Source: Isoetes taiwanensis
Taxonomy: Eukaryota; Streptophyta; Lycopodiopsida; Isoetales; Isoetaceae
Assembly: GCA_021234155.1 (NCBI GenBank)
Contig: JAJEKV010000092.1
Location: forward strand, 3,358,561 to 3,422,560
Direction: 5' to 3'
DNA: 64,000 nucleotides
Part shown: positions 32,492 to 44,299 of the stretch, piece by piece
Layout: the number at the start of each line of letters is the position of its first letter
Position numbering within the stretch: the stretch's first letter is position 1
The notes under the pieces: model-generated
What the model saw: the letters and a program-made list of their open reading frames with translations, nothing else
What the model was told of the DNA's origin: nothing
Databases searched by the model: none
Program-made: the position numbers and the translations under genes

Positions 32492-34215
32492 TCACAGGGT
32501 GGTTGATCTGGTTGTTGCAGGCCCTGAAGAAATATTTTGCAGCCAAAGCAGTGGCCTGCTTCTCAATATTGATAACTCCCAGACCTTCCTTACTTTTATG
32601 CTTGCAGCATTCATCCATAGAGATTGGGACCCAGCACCTCCTACTAGATCCACCTCAATAAACCTTCCAATAATACCTTGCATTTTAGCCAATACCTTCT
32701 TAGGTGCCATGATGATGGAAGTTTGGTAGACCTGAGAGGAAGAAATGACTGAATTTGCCAGAATGGCTCTCCCATTTTTAGATAAAAATTTAGAATTAAG
32801 GGAATCAACTTTTCTGTAGAATTTATCGAACAGGTCCTCCCAAAGGTCACAGGCATTAATTCTAATAGCATAAGGAATGCCCAGAATTTTCGTTTTAGTA
32901 CTAGGGGAGAGATACATACATCCTATGTTTGCAGCTGCATGCTCACCCTCTTCTTGATGCCTTGAGATGAGTTTTGGTCTTGTTGGGATTAATTCTGCAT
33001 CCAGAGCATTTTCCGAAGTCCTCCAAGATAGCCTGAGTATTCTGAATGGATTGAGCCTCCAAATGTAGGAACAGGAAGGTATCATCTGCAAAGTGAACAT
33101 TAAGGATCTCATTTTCTTCCTGGGAGGGAAGAATGAGGCCCTTGATTAAATGGAGATCTTTTGCCCTCTTAAAGTTACTATTTAGCCCTTCCATTACAAT
33201 TAAAAACAAAAAAGGAGCAAGAGGGCAGCCTTGCTTGACTCCTCTTTTGATGTCAAAGAATGGACTACATTCACCATTGATAAGGACAACAGATCTGGAA
33301 TTCTTAAGAATAGCTTGGAAAACAGAAATAACATTATCAGAGAATCCCAGTTTCTTGCAGCACCAACATAAAAAATCCCAACTTACCGTGTCAACGGCCT
33401 TTGTGATGTCTAATTTAAGAAGGCCAATTGACTGGTTGGATTCTTTAGCCCAGAAGATGCCTAAGGATGCTGCAGCCACATTGTCTAGAATATACCTTCC
33501 CCTGAGATAGGCACTTTGAGTGTTGCTAATGACCTCCTCCGGGATGGGCTTGAGTCTTGCTGCAATGGTACCTGTAATTAGCTTATAAACCACATTGGTC
33601 AGGGAGATAGGTCTGTAGTCCGAGAAGGGTTGGAAGCTCAATCTTTGGGATGAGAGCAATCAAACTTGTATTGATCCTGCAGTCCAGTTGTTTGATAGTC
33701 AAGAATTCATTGGCCAAGAAGACTATGTCCTTACCCAGAATTTCCCAAGATTTCTTGAAAAATTCAGTTGGGAGGCCATCAGGGCCTGGAGTCTTACCAT
33801 TCTCCATATCCTGAAGAACCTTGAGCATTTCATCATAAGAAAAGGGTCTTGATAACCTATCATTCATCTGATTAGCAACTTTCTGTTGGATATGCACAAA
33901 ATTCTCAATGTCTTCACTACTAATATTTTCCTCAGTTCCCATAATCCTAGAAAAATGGTCTCTGGTAGCACACTTTAGCTGAGTGTCATTATCAATATTG
34001 TTGCCTTCCCAAAGAATGCTGTAAATATGATTTTTCTTAATTCTGCCCTTAGCTTTGATGAAGAAATACTTTGAGTTGCTCCTTTCATCTTCCTTGAGTT
34101 CCTTCACCTTTGCCTTGATCTTCCAACCCCTGGCAATTCTAATTTCCTCTTTTTCTATCTGCATTTTGATGTCATCCTTTTGCTGACCATGAGCCAAATT
34201 TAACTGGGTTCTCAA
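32492..34215 (-). pseudogene. LINE ORF2 reverse transcriptase
   Basis: Three overlapping frames cover the RT: 'ENGKTPGPDGLPTEFFKKSW' (about 33,800), 'FQPFSDYRPISLTNVVYKLI' (about 33,600), 'GVKQGCPLAPFLFLIVMEGL' (about 33,210) and the catalytic 'FADDTFLF' (about 33,085). The domain is complete but split by frameshifts near 33,650 and 33,000. Confidence 0.93.
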
Positions 34216-34389
34216 ATCTTAAAGATGAGCAGTATTACTCCTGTGAACTTTCTTCCTCCATACTTTCAGCCAATTCTTAATTCTTTTGGATATTTTTACC
34301 CACCAATCCATCCATCCCCTGCTGCCAGTAGGCTTTTCCTCTTGAGAAATGATCTGTTGAAGGCTTGGTAAAAAAACATCCCGCTTAGT

Positions 34390-35258
34390 ATTCAGCTTAA
34401 AATAAGAATTTCTTTTCCTTTGAACATTATTACCACAGATGTTAATAAGCTGAGGGAAATGATCAGAGACAGTATAATTAGTAAGATTAGTGACCCTAGA
34501 GCTATTATTCCAGAGGGATTCACTAAGATAAAATCTGTCATGGAGACAGCAGACAGGCTGATCCCTGTGATCATTCCAACTCTAAGAATGGGGGGTAACT
34601 CTGGCTAAAGAGAGATGGTGAGAAGAGAGGAGAGAATTCCAACTCGAGAACTCATTATCAACAGACACCTAAAGTTAATATTTCTCATATAACTGTGAGT
34701 AACCATATTAAAATCACCAGCTAGAATGCATTCATCATAGGGAATTCTGTCTAAACTCCTGTTTATGACATTCCAAAGGTTGACTCTTTCAGGGGGTTGA
34801 TGATATGCATATACATTAATGAATACTATCCTTTTATCACCTATTCTCCCATGGACAATCTGCCATCTCCTACTGTTATCATTAACCATCTGAATGCCCT
34901 CAAGATTGAGCCTATTGTTCCAAGCTATGGTAATACCAGCAGAAGTGTTATTAGCTTTAAGAGACCAATGCTGGAAGTTGGCAGGCAGAACTTCTCTAAT
35001 TAAAGAATTGATATTATCATCATGAATCTTATGCTCTTGAAAGAAAATAAAGTCAAGGTTCATAGAGCTAAGGCAAACCTTCAATCTACCTCTTTTGTGA
35101 TTCGAATTGATGCCTTGGATATTCCAAGTGATACCTTTAAGATCTATATCCATTGGTGGGGGGGGAGGATCTTTCTTGGGGATCTTCTTGGAGGTCCCAA
35201 AGTATAATCTTTGGAGGTTTTCTTCCCCTTTTTCCTTCTGCTGCTGATTGTACACCAA
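34390..35258 (-). pseudogene. LINE AP-type endonuclease
   Basis: It begins 'ITWNIQGINSNHKRGRL', with 'FFQEHKI' (catalytic Glu) and 'ILAGDFNM' (catalytic Asp/Asn). The end of the domain ('YTVSDHFPQL', SDH motif, near 34,450) is in a different frame, so a frameshift near 34,640 breaks it. It nicks target DNA for target-primed reverse transcription in living copies. Confidence 0.92.
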
Positions 35259-36499
35259 ACCTCATCTTCCAATGTGGAGGTCTTGCTGCTGACCTGGAAG
35301 TCAAGGTCATCCTCCGAGTCTTCCTTCCTAGTTTCCTCATAAATACCAAAATTGTCATTTAAGATACCAAGATCCAGGGTAGAGATACTCATGTTAATAG
35401 GATCAACTTTGATCACCACTTTGGAGGGAAACTGAAATATAATACTTTTGTCAGAAAAATACTTATCATGGAGATCCTTTATACTAGTACTGTAGTCAAC
35501 CTTAGTGTTGTGATTTTCTTCTTGGACACCCATTTTGCTAGTGCTGCACTCAGTCTTGATGTTATGATTATCTTCCATGTGCTTAGCTTTAGGTCTCCAG
35601 ACCTGCTTGCATTGTTGTATTCCCACATCCTTCTGCACCAGAATTTCCTTATTCTGCTCCTTAAAGGGAGCTTGGGAGATTTTGGCCAAAGGTAGTTTAG
35701 AGTAGGAAATATTGAGATTGAACATACCTCGATTAGGGATTTTACAGGGAAAACAATCCCCCCAGTTAGAATGAATTTTCTTCTGGATGCAGACAGAGGG
35801 GAAGTTGGTTTGAGGTATGGAGATTTGGATGATCTCACCTAAACTAATGGCTATGGCCTTAAGATGAGAGACTGTCCAGCATCCCATGGGCAGGTTCAAG
35901 CAAGAGATCCATGTATTAGTAGAAATCGTGGAGAAATCCCCTGGAATATAAAGACGGTCCCATTTCATAATGTACACAGGATATCCGGAAATGAAGGAGA
36001 TCTTTCTGGTTAAGATCAGAGGGACACTCTTTTCCTCTTTACAAATGATCTGGAAGGTTTTATTGTCCAATTTTAGGATGGAAAGGATAGGAACCAATAG
36101 AGATTTGGTAATCCAATACTTCACCGTGCTTAAAGGAGGACAATTTTGAGGGAAGTGAACGAGAATTCCATGATTAATATATCTAATATTAGCAGAGTTA
36201 TCAATAATATCACTAAGATCAAGGATGCCCTTTACATCATTAGTGTCAGTTCCACTTTCAATAGAATCAGAGGCAACATTATCAGAGTTCAAAGAATTAA
36301 GCAAAGCATTCTTATAAGAGTTACCATTGATTTTGTCGTATTTTCCCATGATCGGAACCGAGGACTTCAGAGTTTGCTTGGAGACCTTTGTCTTGTTCTT
36401 ATCCATATTCTGCTCTTTGATGCTCTTTAATGCTGGTACAGTTTTGGCAGTCACAATTAGCACAGTCTGTTGGGTGAAAATAGCCATTACTGTCAGCAA
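35144..36499 (-). pseudogene. LINE ORF1, DUF4283-like part
   Basis: A 451-codon frame. The central part ('FPQNCPPLSTVKYWI', 'YPVYIMKWDRLYIPGDFS', 'WISCLNLPMGCWT', 'EIIQISIPQ') resembles the DUF4283 domain of plant L1 ORF1 proteins, which bind RNA. Its start overlaps a Cys-rich stretch that is clearer in another frame (CxxCxCxxC near 36,450), so the domain boundary is disrupted. It overlaps the endonuclease frame at its 3' end by about 115 bases. Confidence 0.75.
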
Positions 36500-37169
36500 T
36501 TTTGCATTTGGTTGAGTTGGTAGGTTTTGTAATCCATCTCCACTTCCTTCAGAGTTTCAGCGGCAAAAGGGGGAAGTCTATTTTTGAAACCTTTCTGAAA
36601 GTTTTCAATAACATGATCATCGGCTTCTTCCCAAATTTTTACCAAACAGAAAGAGGCCTTGGATTTCCACCCAAGATCTTCGAGTTCTTCAAATAAACAT
36701 TTAGCTGCCTGCAACATTTCCGTCATGGATCTTCTAAAAGTTTGGTTCTTGAGGCTGCAACAGTCTTCTTTTGAATGTCCCGTCTTCACCCTGATGAGCT
36801 GGTACAGAAGAATATCCATCTCTTGAATCTTCTGAAGCATTTGCCAAGCTAGGTCCCGTCGCTTGCTTTGCCTTCTTTATATTGGTTTTCTAACCTCTGC
36901 ATCTCAAGTTTGCACACCAGGATCTGCCCCTCCTTCTGTACTCCCATACATTCCGCGGCAGCTTCTTGTTGCTCCCTGATTATGTCAAAGGCTGCCTTGA
37001 GTTCCTTCATTTTAATCCAAGTTTGATCTTTCTTATCATCCAAAACAAAAATCTGATCCCAACTTTGGATAATCAAGATTCGATCAGTATCCTTGTACTC
37101 GTAAGGCACCCTTCTTGAAGATGAAGGTTCTCCAACCGCCGGTTTGCTTGTCGAGCCTTTGGATCTCAT
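36493..37169 (-). pseudogene. LINE ORF1 N-terminal part
   Basis: Two adjacent frames (37,169-36,849 and 36,840-36,493) encode charged, helix-rich sequence ('MKELKAAFDIIREQQEAAAE', 'KLEMQRLENQYKEGK'), probably a coiled coil, ending in 'MDYKTYQLNQMQNC'. No known domain is seen. The stop between the two frames may be specific to this copy. Confidence 0.55.
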
Positions 37170-37950
37170 AATGCTGAAGAGAAAAAGGGGAAGCGGTCGA
37201 CAGAGAAAGGAAGAAAGAACAGGAAGGCAAACAGAAAAGAAAATTGAAAGAAAGGGGGAAAAAGAAAGGCTAAAGGGGCCGGAAGATCAGAAAGGGGGAA
37301 AAAAGACAAGGGAAAGAAAATGATTGGGAAAAAAGAGGAAAGCTGCCATCTTAATCAAGAAGGACTGCTCGTACCCCTGAACCATCTGCAAGGATCTAAC
37401 AGGGGAAGAGGGTCCCATCAGTCGTCAGAATAACAGCAGACCAGAAAAACCAGAAAAAAACAGAAAGAGAGAAAGAAAAACGAGCTGCTGACAAGATCAA
37501 TTGGCCACCCCAAACCTCCAAACTACAATACCAAGATCCACAAAAACTTCTACTGGCTGGAGATCATAAAATGCTGCCCAGTGGTGGACAGGTTCAATTC
37601 CAAATTCTGTGGGGACCTCAAGAAGGAAGAGATTTCTCTCGAATCTATTACCCAAAGCCAGATAAGGCTGAGAGTTGTGAGTTGTGACTCTGAGGGTCAA
37701 AATAAAGGATGCAAAGAAAAAACCTGTTAAAGAACTCAAAATCTGCTCTACAGAAACCTATTCTAGAATGGTTATTTCTAGCTAATTCAATCAAATCATT
37801 GATGGCTTGAAGGGTGCTCCCATGGCCCTGGGGAGGAATGACAAACCCCAGCCCCTGGAGAACAGCTTCGAGCAAAGCCTCATCCATCAGGGCTGGGTGA
37901 TGCACGTATCCCGAGGCGCGAGGAGGAGGCGCTCATTTTTCCCGCTGCCG
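37170..37950 (-). other. LINE 5' region
   Basis: Purine-rich on the + strand. A minus-strand frame (37,905-37,648) could be an upstream ORF, but I see no family match. It is bounded by the right target duplication. Confidence 0.5.
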
Positions 37951-37964
37951 ACTACGAGATAGTC
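37951..37964. repeat. LINE target-site duplication (right)
   Basis: ACTACGAGATAGTC, one mismatch to 30,925-30,938. Confidence 0.88.
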
Positions 37965-38544
37965 TTATCGAGTTATTTTTAACCTTATCATTTTCTTGCC
38001 ATTTTACCGTGTTCTTTTTCAAATTTGTCCTTTTAACTTTGTTCCCGTTCCTCCGTTCTGTTTTTGTTCTCTTTGGGTACAAGCATTGAATGTGAGATTT
38101 ATTATTGACATTTTGGAACTGCAATATTGTTAGATGCATTTATTTACTTTTCATAGCGGTATCTCAAGTTTTGTCTAGGGATCATTGATGTATGATTAGG
38201 AGCTTCAATAGTTCATATGTTATAAGTTGTTCTTAAGTTTAGTTGTGTCGTAGTGGTTTGGGAGGTTCGGAATTTTCATATTGACATGGTTTATCTGTGG
38301 ATAAAATAGGTAGAAAGAATGCAGTAATTTTGTTTTGAGTATGTCATTTACCCAGTACAACTATCATTTATGATTGCCATGCTGGTCTATATGGATAAAA
38401 TACATAAGACGACATTGTTTGGTACAATATCCTTAGCCCTAGGTTCCCTAGTCGACTCTTTCTACATTTCAGACTGTCTTTTCGTATCTTTTAGGCACTT
38501 CAACTACCTATTCTCGTGTATGCCAACACTGAGCAAGACATTTA
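37965..38544. other. AT-rich intergenic sequence
   Basis: No supported feature. Confidence 0.35.
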
Positions 38545-38735
38545 GGGTTTTGGTCCAATTTCATCCTCAACTCTTAGTTTTATTTTCCTAACTCGACTCT
38601 TTCCTCTAGGTTTTGGTCCAATTTCATCCTCAGCTCTTAGTTTTATTTTCCTAACTCTACTCTTTCCTCCTCCAGGTTTTAGTCCAATTTCATCCTTAGC
38701 CTTCATTTTATTTTTCTAGTTGCCTCTTTAATCCA
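38545..38735 (+). repeat. Tandem repeat, about 2.8 units of 63-66 bp
   Basis: Unit starts near 38,545, 38,608 and 38,674 share 'GGTTTTGGTCCAATTTCATC' and 'TTTTATTTTCCTAACT'. The third unit is more diverged. Confidence 0.85.
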
Positions 38736-39079
38736 CATTTTAGACATCCTGTTGTACCTCTTAGAAACCTTATCTACCCCTTAAATTTCATGTATGTCAA
38801 TAGATAATCTTTGAGCCTTTATAGTGGTCATAATTGTCAATTCAAGTCACCATTGCGAAGTCAAGTTGTTATTTCCATAGAGTTAGGCTCATGTCAAAGT
38901 AACGTATGTTCACCATCTTTTTGCAGCATATAGTTATTGCGATATTGTAGGCACACTTCAGAATTAAGAGGATACATATAGAAGCTTGAACTAGAGTTTT
39001 TCATGAGCCTCATTAGTCTAGCATGTGTTCGTTTTCAAATCTCTTCTTGGATTGGTTTTATTACCAAGTCAAGTTATTA

Positions 39080-39260
39080 TTAGAATAATGGAATTCCATT
39101 GGCCAAAATTTTCTCAAAGTGGGCCACCCTAATATTATTTTGCATCATTTTTTGAGTGCCCTACTCTAGTGTAGAAAACCTTGCTGATAGAATATGGCCT
39201 AGAAGACCATTCCCTCTTGGTATGAAAATTGCATATTTGACAAACTCAAAATACAATATA
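39080..39260 (+). repeat. Duplicated segment, copy 1
   Basis: Shares 'GGAATTCCATTGGC', 'ATTTTCTCAAAG', 'TTTTTGCATCAT' and 'GAAAATTGCATATTTGAC' in order with 40,030-40,290. A short frame here (39,156-39,413) has no recognisable domain. Confidence 0.7.
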
Positions 39261-39613
39261 GAAGTTGGGTCTTGTTTTTCTTCTACTGTGCTTTTTGATG
39301 GCGATACATGGCCCACGCTACAACACGAAATGGAAGTTGGGGCTTCCATTCCAATTAACCAGTTGATAGCAGATAAACATTTATGGTTTGATTGTGGCTT
39401 AACCGGTTCATAGCAGGTAAATATTTAGGGTTTCCTTAGGGTTTGCAGCTCTTGTCTGTTGCAGCCACGAAAATGTGTTGCGAAATCAGTTCGAAGCTCA
39501 TCTCTGAGGTGCGCTGCCATATCTGCTGCTAAAATGCCATGATCTTGGTTTTTTCATGCTTCCATATCGATAGCTCGCATTCACCTTGTATGCTTGTTGG
39601 ATTCATATCTATC

Positions 39614-39771
39614 GTAATGTTCGGGCAGAGGCTATTTCGCCTAATTACAGACCTAGATTATCTCTGATAATGGCCTTCTCTCTTGGCCTCTATAAAATTG
39701 CAATGATTCTGAAGAAACCGCTGCTTGCTTCCGCTCCAGTAAGCTAAATAGCCTCTGCCCCGAAGCATTAC
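39614..39771. mobile_element. Foldback element / MITE (158 bp)
   Basis: The ends GTAATGTTCGGGCAGAGGC and the complement of GCCTCTGCCCCGAAGCATTAC pair over about 25 bases. It lies 11 bases from a second foldback that shares the GGGCAG core. Confidence 0.75.
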
Positions 39772-39782
39772 ATTAGAGAATA

Positions 39783-39873
39783 TGCCAGGGCAGACAATTT
39801 TGCCTGGCTCGGACCTTGGCTCGCCCTAACGGGCTCGCCAGGCCCTTACCAGGCGAAATTGCCTGCCCTGGCA
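39783..39873. mobile_element. Second foldback element / MITE (91 bp)
   Basis: TGCCAGGGCAGACAATTTTG at the left pairs with CGAAATTGCCTGCCCTGGCA at the right: 25-base arms with two mismatches. The loop holds further GGCTCG/CGAGCC pairing. Confidence 0.8.
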
Positions 39874-40029
39874 CATTACCTATATCTTCATCTCATAGTT
39901 CTTGTCATTCGAAGTAGCGACTTCTACATTATAGGAACTACAGTTTGCACATCAGAGGGGCCCCACGACCAGTAGTGACCGGGAGCTTGTGACCGGGAGC
40001 GCCCACGTCTTGGACGTTCATAATGTGAT

Positions 40030-40290
40030 GGGATAATGGAATCCCATTGGCTAACATTTTCTCAAAGCGGCTTGTCCATCCTACACTAGTCTTAGTTCAA
40101 GTATATCTCGAGTTCGAGACCACCCAGAGTCACATTATTTCCCATGGTGTTGTGTGGGTCTCCATGACACAAAAATAATATCTATTTTATCTATCTACAA
40201 AATATTTTTGCATCATATTCTTGAGTAGTGGGTGTTAAAAAAGCGGGTCCATGAAAATTGCATATTTGACCAACTCCAAATACCAAAAAA
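40030..40290 (+). repeat. Duplicated segment, copy 2, interrupted by a SINE
   Basis: Collinear with 39,080-39,260, but about 110 bases of SINE sequence separate the 'CTCAAAG' and 'TTTTTGCATCAT' blocks. Confidence 0.7.
40085..40200 (+). mobile_element. SINE copy inside the duplicated segment
   Basis: Contains 'CTCGAGTTCGAGACCACCC' (B-box-like), 'GTGTGGGTCTCCATGACAC' and an AT-rich tail. Same family as 8,925-9,090. Confidence 0.65.
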
Positions 40291-40659
40291 CTTGGGGAAG
40301 CCAAAAAGCACCACGTTTTTGTAGTCAATGCGAGGAGGATTCCTGGGAGGCTTCCATCTCCGGCTTCACAGTCTTGTCCGTGAAGAAACTGATCTTCGGC
40401 GTCTATTTGAATACTGCATTCCTCTCAATTCCGAACTTACAACAAGGTAAACTCGTCTCTGCCCTTCGTTTCCAGTTCTATTTTTCCCAATTTGCAAATT
40501 AGGCTTTATATTTGTTTTTGGACGAAAACACAATAATGGTCATGGTTTTTCAGCCCCTGGCTTCTGATGGATATTCAACATAGTTGTTAACGCCTCTTAA
40601 CAAGTCATGTCTTGTTTGCAGGAACTACTGTCGAATTGCATATGCTGGCTTGGCGAAGA
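40291..40659 (+). other. Probable 5' untranslated exon and first intron of the CGI-58-type gene
   Basis: A frame from ATG 40,328 runs to a good donor (AACAAG|GTAAAC, about 40,446). It joins an acceptor TTTGCAG at 40,620 and then stops within 50 bases, overlapping the main start. This looks like a leader exon with an upstream ORF. Confidence 0.4.
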
Positions 40660-43066
40660 ATGGCTAAGGAAGCTACTGCTTCAGAAGTTGTATCAGATGG
40701 GAATTCGAGGCTGGTTAGTAGAACCTGGAGGACAGTACTGCGATGGGTTCCTTCTTCTACACGAGAAGTCATTGAATCTGAACGTCGTCTTTTATCAATA
40801 ACGAAGTATGGCTTGTTGATTAGTTTCTTGTGTTTCCAACATCATAATTAAGCATATCATTGCATCTGAATTGTCTATAGACTATGGTAGTTTCTGAGGA
40901 TGTGATTAAACTGAATTTTAAAGCTTCAAACAGCATAAACCTCCCGTCATATTTAGCAAAATTTCAGAATCCTGAATTTCAGTTTAAGTGATAATAGGAT
41001 TTCCTAAAATTTGATGTTTATTGAGATGTTCATCGACATCTTAAATTGTGGTGACTTTGTTGAAATTCCAGGACGCCATATGTGCAGGAGCAAGTGAACA
41101 TTGGGAGTGGCCCAGAAGGATCACGTGTCAGATGGTTCAGATCTTCTAGTGATAAGCCTAGATTCATCAATACAATTACTTTTAAGCAAGACTCTGAGAC
41201 TGCACCGACTCTTGTGATGGTGCATGGTTATGCTGCGGCTCAGGGATTTTTCTTTAGGAATTTTGATGCGCTTGCTCCTCATTTTCGAATCATTGCCATC
41301 GATCAACTTGGGTAAGCACTTGACATGAAATTAAACCATTATAATTCGGCATGGCGATATTGCTGACGGAAAAAGTTATTATTTCGTCTATTCCCCCAGA
41401 AGGCCTTAAAGTCATATGCCTTCATAAACTATACCATCTAAGCATTAAGCATTGCATGAAACAGTGGAAATAGTGTAGATAAGATAAATTGTATGGTTTT
41501 TAATACAATCACAGTGTTGCAAGACTTGCATTTTAAATTGTTCGTTATTTTGTAAAGGAATGCAAAAACTTGTTTCTAAATTTATGCCTGCCCATTCTCT
41601 TTAGTAGTTTCAAGCACGTGTTTTAATGTCACTTAGGCAGCTGATGATTGTTCCCTTTGAATGTCATATTTGCACGCTAGGTGGGGAGCTTCTAGTCGGC
41701 CAGATTTCACCTGTAGAAGCACAGAAGGTATTTCATGTTAAAAATTACAGAGCTTGCAGTATAATACGATTTCATTTTGCATTAGTATAACTTGAGATGG
41801 CTTCATAGAAACCTTACGTGTACATGCTGCTTAATTATGTCCTTTAAATGTGTGTTCATGTGGGGCACTTTTATCCAATGCTATCTTACAATTAAAGTTG
41901 CATGTTCAGAGACGGAAGCATGGTTTGTGGACTCATTAGAAGAATGGCGCAAGGTTAAGAAATTAGACAAGTTCATCCTGCTTGGCCATTCCTTTGGAGG
42001 TTATGTTGCTTCACGCTATGCTCTGAAGGTTTGTGGTCTTCTTTAGTGTCTGGAATTTTTTTTCCCATGGCTTCTAATTAAAATTTATCTACCTTTGCAG
42101 CATCCTGAGCATGTTCAACACCTTATTTTGGTAGGACCAGCAGGGTTTTCAGCGGAATCTGATAGGATCATGCAATTCAGGTCAACTTGGAAAGGAGCAC
42201 TGCTTAATTTCGTATGGGAGTCAAATGTCACACCCCAAAGCATTATAAGGTACTTGTGCTGCACTTGATTGGAGGTTATTAAAAAATATTTACACCTTAG
42301 CATTCCATAGCATTTATGAAGGCCTCTGTTTTGTTGTTTGCAGAGGCTTAGGCCCATGGGGTCCCAATTTAGTTCGCAGGTACACAGGAGCTCGTTTTGG
42401 TACATATACAGTTGGACAGGCCCTTGACGACCAAGAGTCCAAGTTGCTTTCTGGTGAGGAATCCCTCTCAAGTCCTACAAATTGAGTTTCAGAGTTCAAA
42501 AATCAAGTTGTTTTTCGTTTTAGATTATATCTATCACACTTTAGCTGCAAAAGCAAGTGGAGAATTATGTCTGAAGTATATTTTCTCATTGGGAGCATTT
42601 GCTCGGTCACCCTTGATACAAAGGTGAGACACTTGGTTTTGTAGTGTTTTTCCATCCCTGACAACTTATTCTTTCATTGTTAACAACATATACATACACA
42701 AGATCCTGATGGAAGTTTTTTTCAGAGCTCCTGATTGGAAGGTACCTACAACCTTTATATATGGTGTAAATGATTGGATGGACTATCAAGGAGCTATGAG
42801 CGCAAGCAAGTTGATGAGTACACCTACAGAGATATTAAGAATACCTCAAGTAAGCATGCGTGACCCTCATTTAGACACCATCTGTTTTCAGCTTTTTCTG
42901 AGCAGAAAATCATGTTTTGCAGGCTGGTCATTTTGCTTTCTTGGACAACCCCACTGCATTTCATTCAGCTATGATGTTCTGCTGCCGCAAGTATTTACCT
43001 TCCGAATTAGGAAGCCAGTCAGATACTTCTGGTGATTTTGTGAAGGAATTATCTGTTTCATCATGA
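40660..43066 (+). CDS. CGI-58: CGI-58 / ABHD5-type alpha/beta hydrolase
   Basis: Intact gene in nine coding exons with clean GT-AG junctions: 40,660-40,805; 41,072-41,311; 41,681-41,727; 41,910-42,028; 42,101-42,249; 42,344-42,453; 42,524-42,623; 42,726-42,849; 42,923-43,066. The product (about 390 residues) has '[14 protein letters not shown]', the oxyanion-loop '[20 protein letters not shown]', the nucleophile elbow 'GHSFGGYV', and the C-terminal 'GHFAFLDNP', which is the HX4D acyltransferase motif. It aligns along its length with Arabidopsis At4g24160. That enzyme is a lysophosphatidic-acid acyltransferase/lipase of the CGI-58 family, which controls lipid-droplet turnover and works with PXA1. 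An in-frame ATG at 40,642 could add six residues. I chose 40,660 (MAKEA) by similarity to known starts. Confidence 0.93.
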
Positions 43067-44299
43067 GGCCTAGGATTAAGTCTCTTCTTGTATATCTTTA
43101 GGGTCAAGCCAGCCCCTAGAATCATTGTGCATTATTGGTGACGAACTTATTAGCTAGCAAATTATTACATAGTTACCATCTTGATGGTGGCTTATCAAGG
43201 ATGTAAAAGTTTAACCGATTATAAGCAGTTTTGATAAGCAGTGAGCAAATCTCTGTTTGGATAGATGGACTTTATTTAAGAGAGATTTGACCAGCTTGAC
43301 CAAAATAACATATGTGCATAGTTATGAGCTGGTTAACTTTGAGATGTTGGCCCCAATTATCGGGGGATGGGATGAAAACTAAATAGAAGTCATCAAAGTT
43401 GTCTCTTGAGCACACCATTGACTTTGTGCGTCTTGGTATCAATAACAATACGCAAAAAACGAAGAAATGAGTTATAGTGAATGTTGAGCCATTCTTGAAG
43501 GCGAATCTCGCAAAGAATAAAGAATTGAAGCAGGCTTGACTAAAATTGTGATCACATAAGAGGACGATGCTCCCTTCTCCAAGATTGTATCTAGCCCCTT
43601 GATGATTGTAATGCTTGTGGTTAAATAATGGGTGGTCCTTTGAAGACTTAAGGCATAGTTGGATAATGTTGCCGAATTGATTATTTGGCAGGAAAAGTTC
43701 TTCCCTTCATTTCAATCTGTATTGTAGTAATATTGTTGATGGTGGTATGGGTGTTTGACCCAAGAAGGGGACGTTCTTTAGGAGGTTTTGACCCAACAAG
43801 GGGTCGTTCTTTAAAGATTAGGTACGTCCTATATGGGGGCGGGAGCAAGAGGATTGAAATGAATGAAATTTGAAGGAGCATTGGCGATAGGGAACACGTC
43901 GGTGAGACTTCTATCTGCCGAAAGGAGAAAATGGAGATTTTTTTTGAGGGGGTTCAATTGTTATTTCATTGTTTCGGTTGTTTGTTATATTTCGATTTTG
44001 TTTTTACACTTTTTCAATGGTTTATTTGTGCAAAGTAACCTCCTGGGTGGAGGACGTTACTTGTGGTAAACCCACATGGTGGGATTGTCGTATGTGACCT
44101 CCAACAAACAGGAGGCTTAGGGTGCATTCCCATTACTACCTGACCTGTATTTCTGAGTTTGCCACGTCAGATATTTGCTGGTCCCTTTTATCGGTTTTCC
44201 AACGTTCCATTCCCATTAGACCGTGTCCACGTCATCACCTCCCAAAATTGGTCAACGGGAAGCATCTCCATCGAAATCGAAGGAAAAACGTCTCTGTTC
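43067..44299. other. Intergenic; small direct repeat and possible Harbinger end
   Basis: Near 43,755-43,818 'TTTGACCCAAGAAGGGGACG' and 'TTTGACCCAACAAGGGGTCG', each followed by 'TTCTTTA', form a short direct repeat. Near 44,118 'GGGTGCATTCCCATTACTA' could be the terminal repeat of the Harbinger element downstream. I could not find its partner. Confidence 0.35.

Larger units (their letters stand above)
30939..37950 (-). mobile_element. L1-type LINE retrotransposon, about 7.0 kb, apparently full length
   Basis: Minus-strand element with a 12-base poly(A) (T-run 30,939-30,950) at its 3' end, a 14 bp target duplication and the normal order ORF1, endonuclease, RT, zinc-binding end. Several frameshifts break the ORFs, so this copy is dead. 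The near-perfect target duplication argues against great age. Confidence 0.93.
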
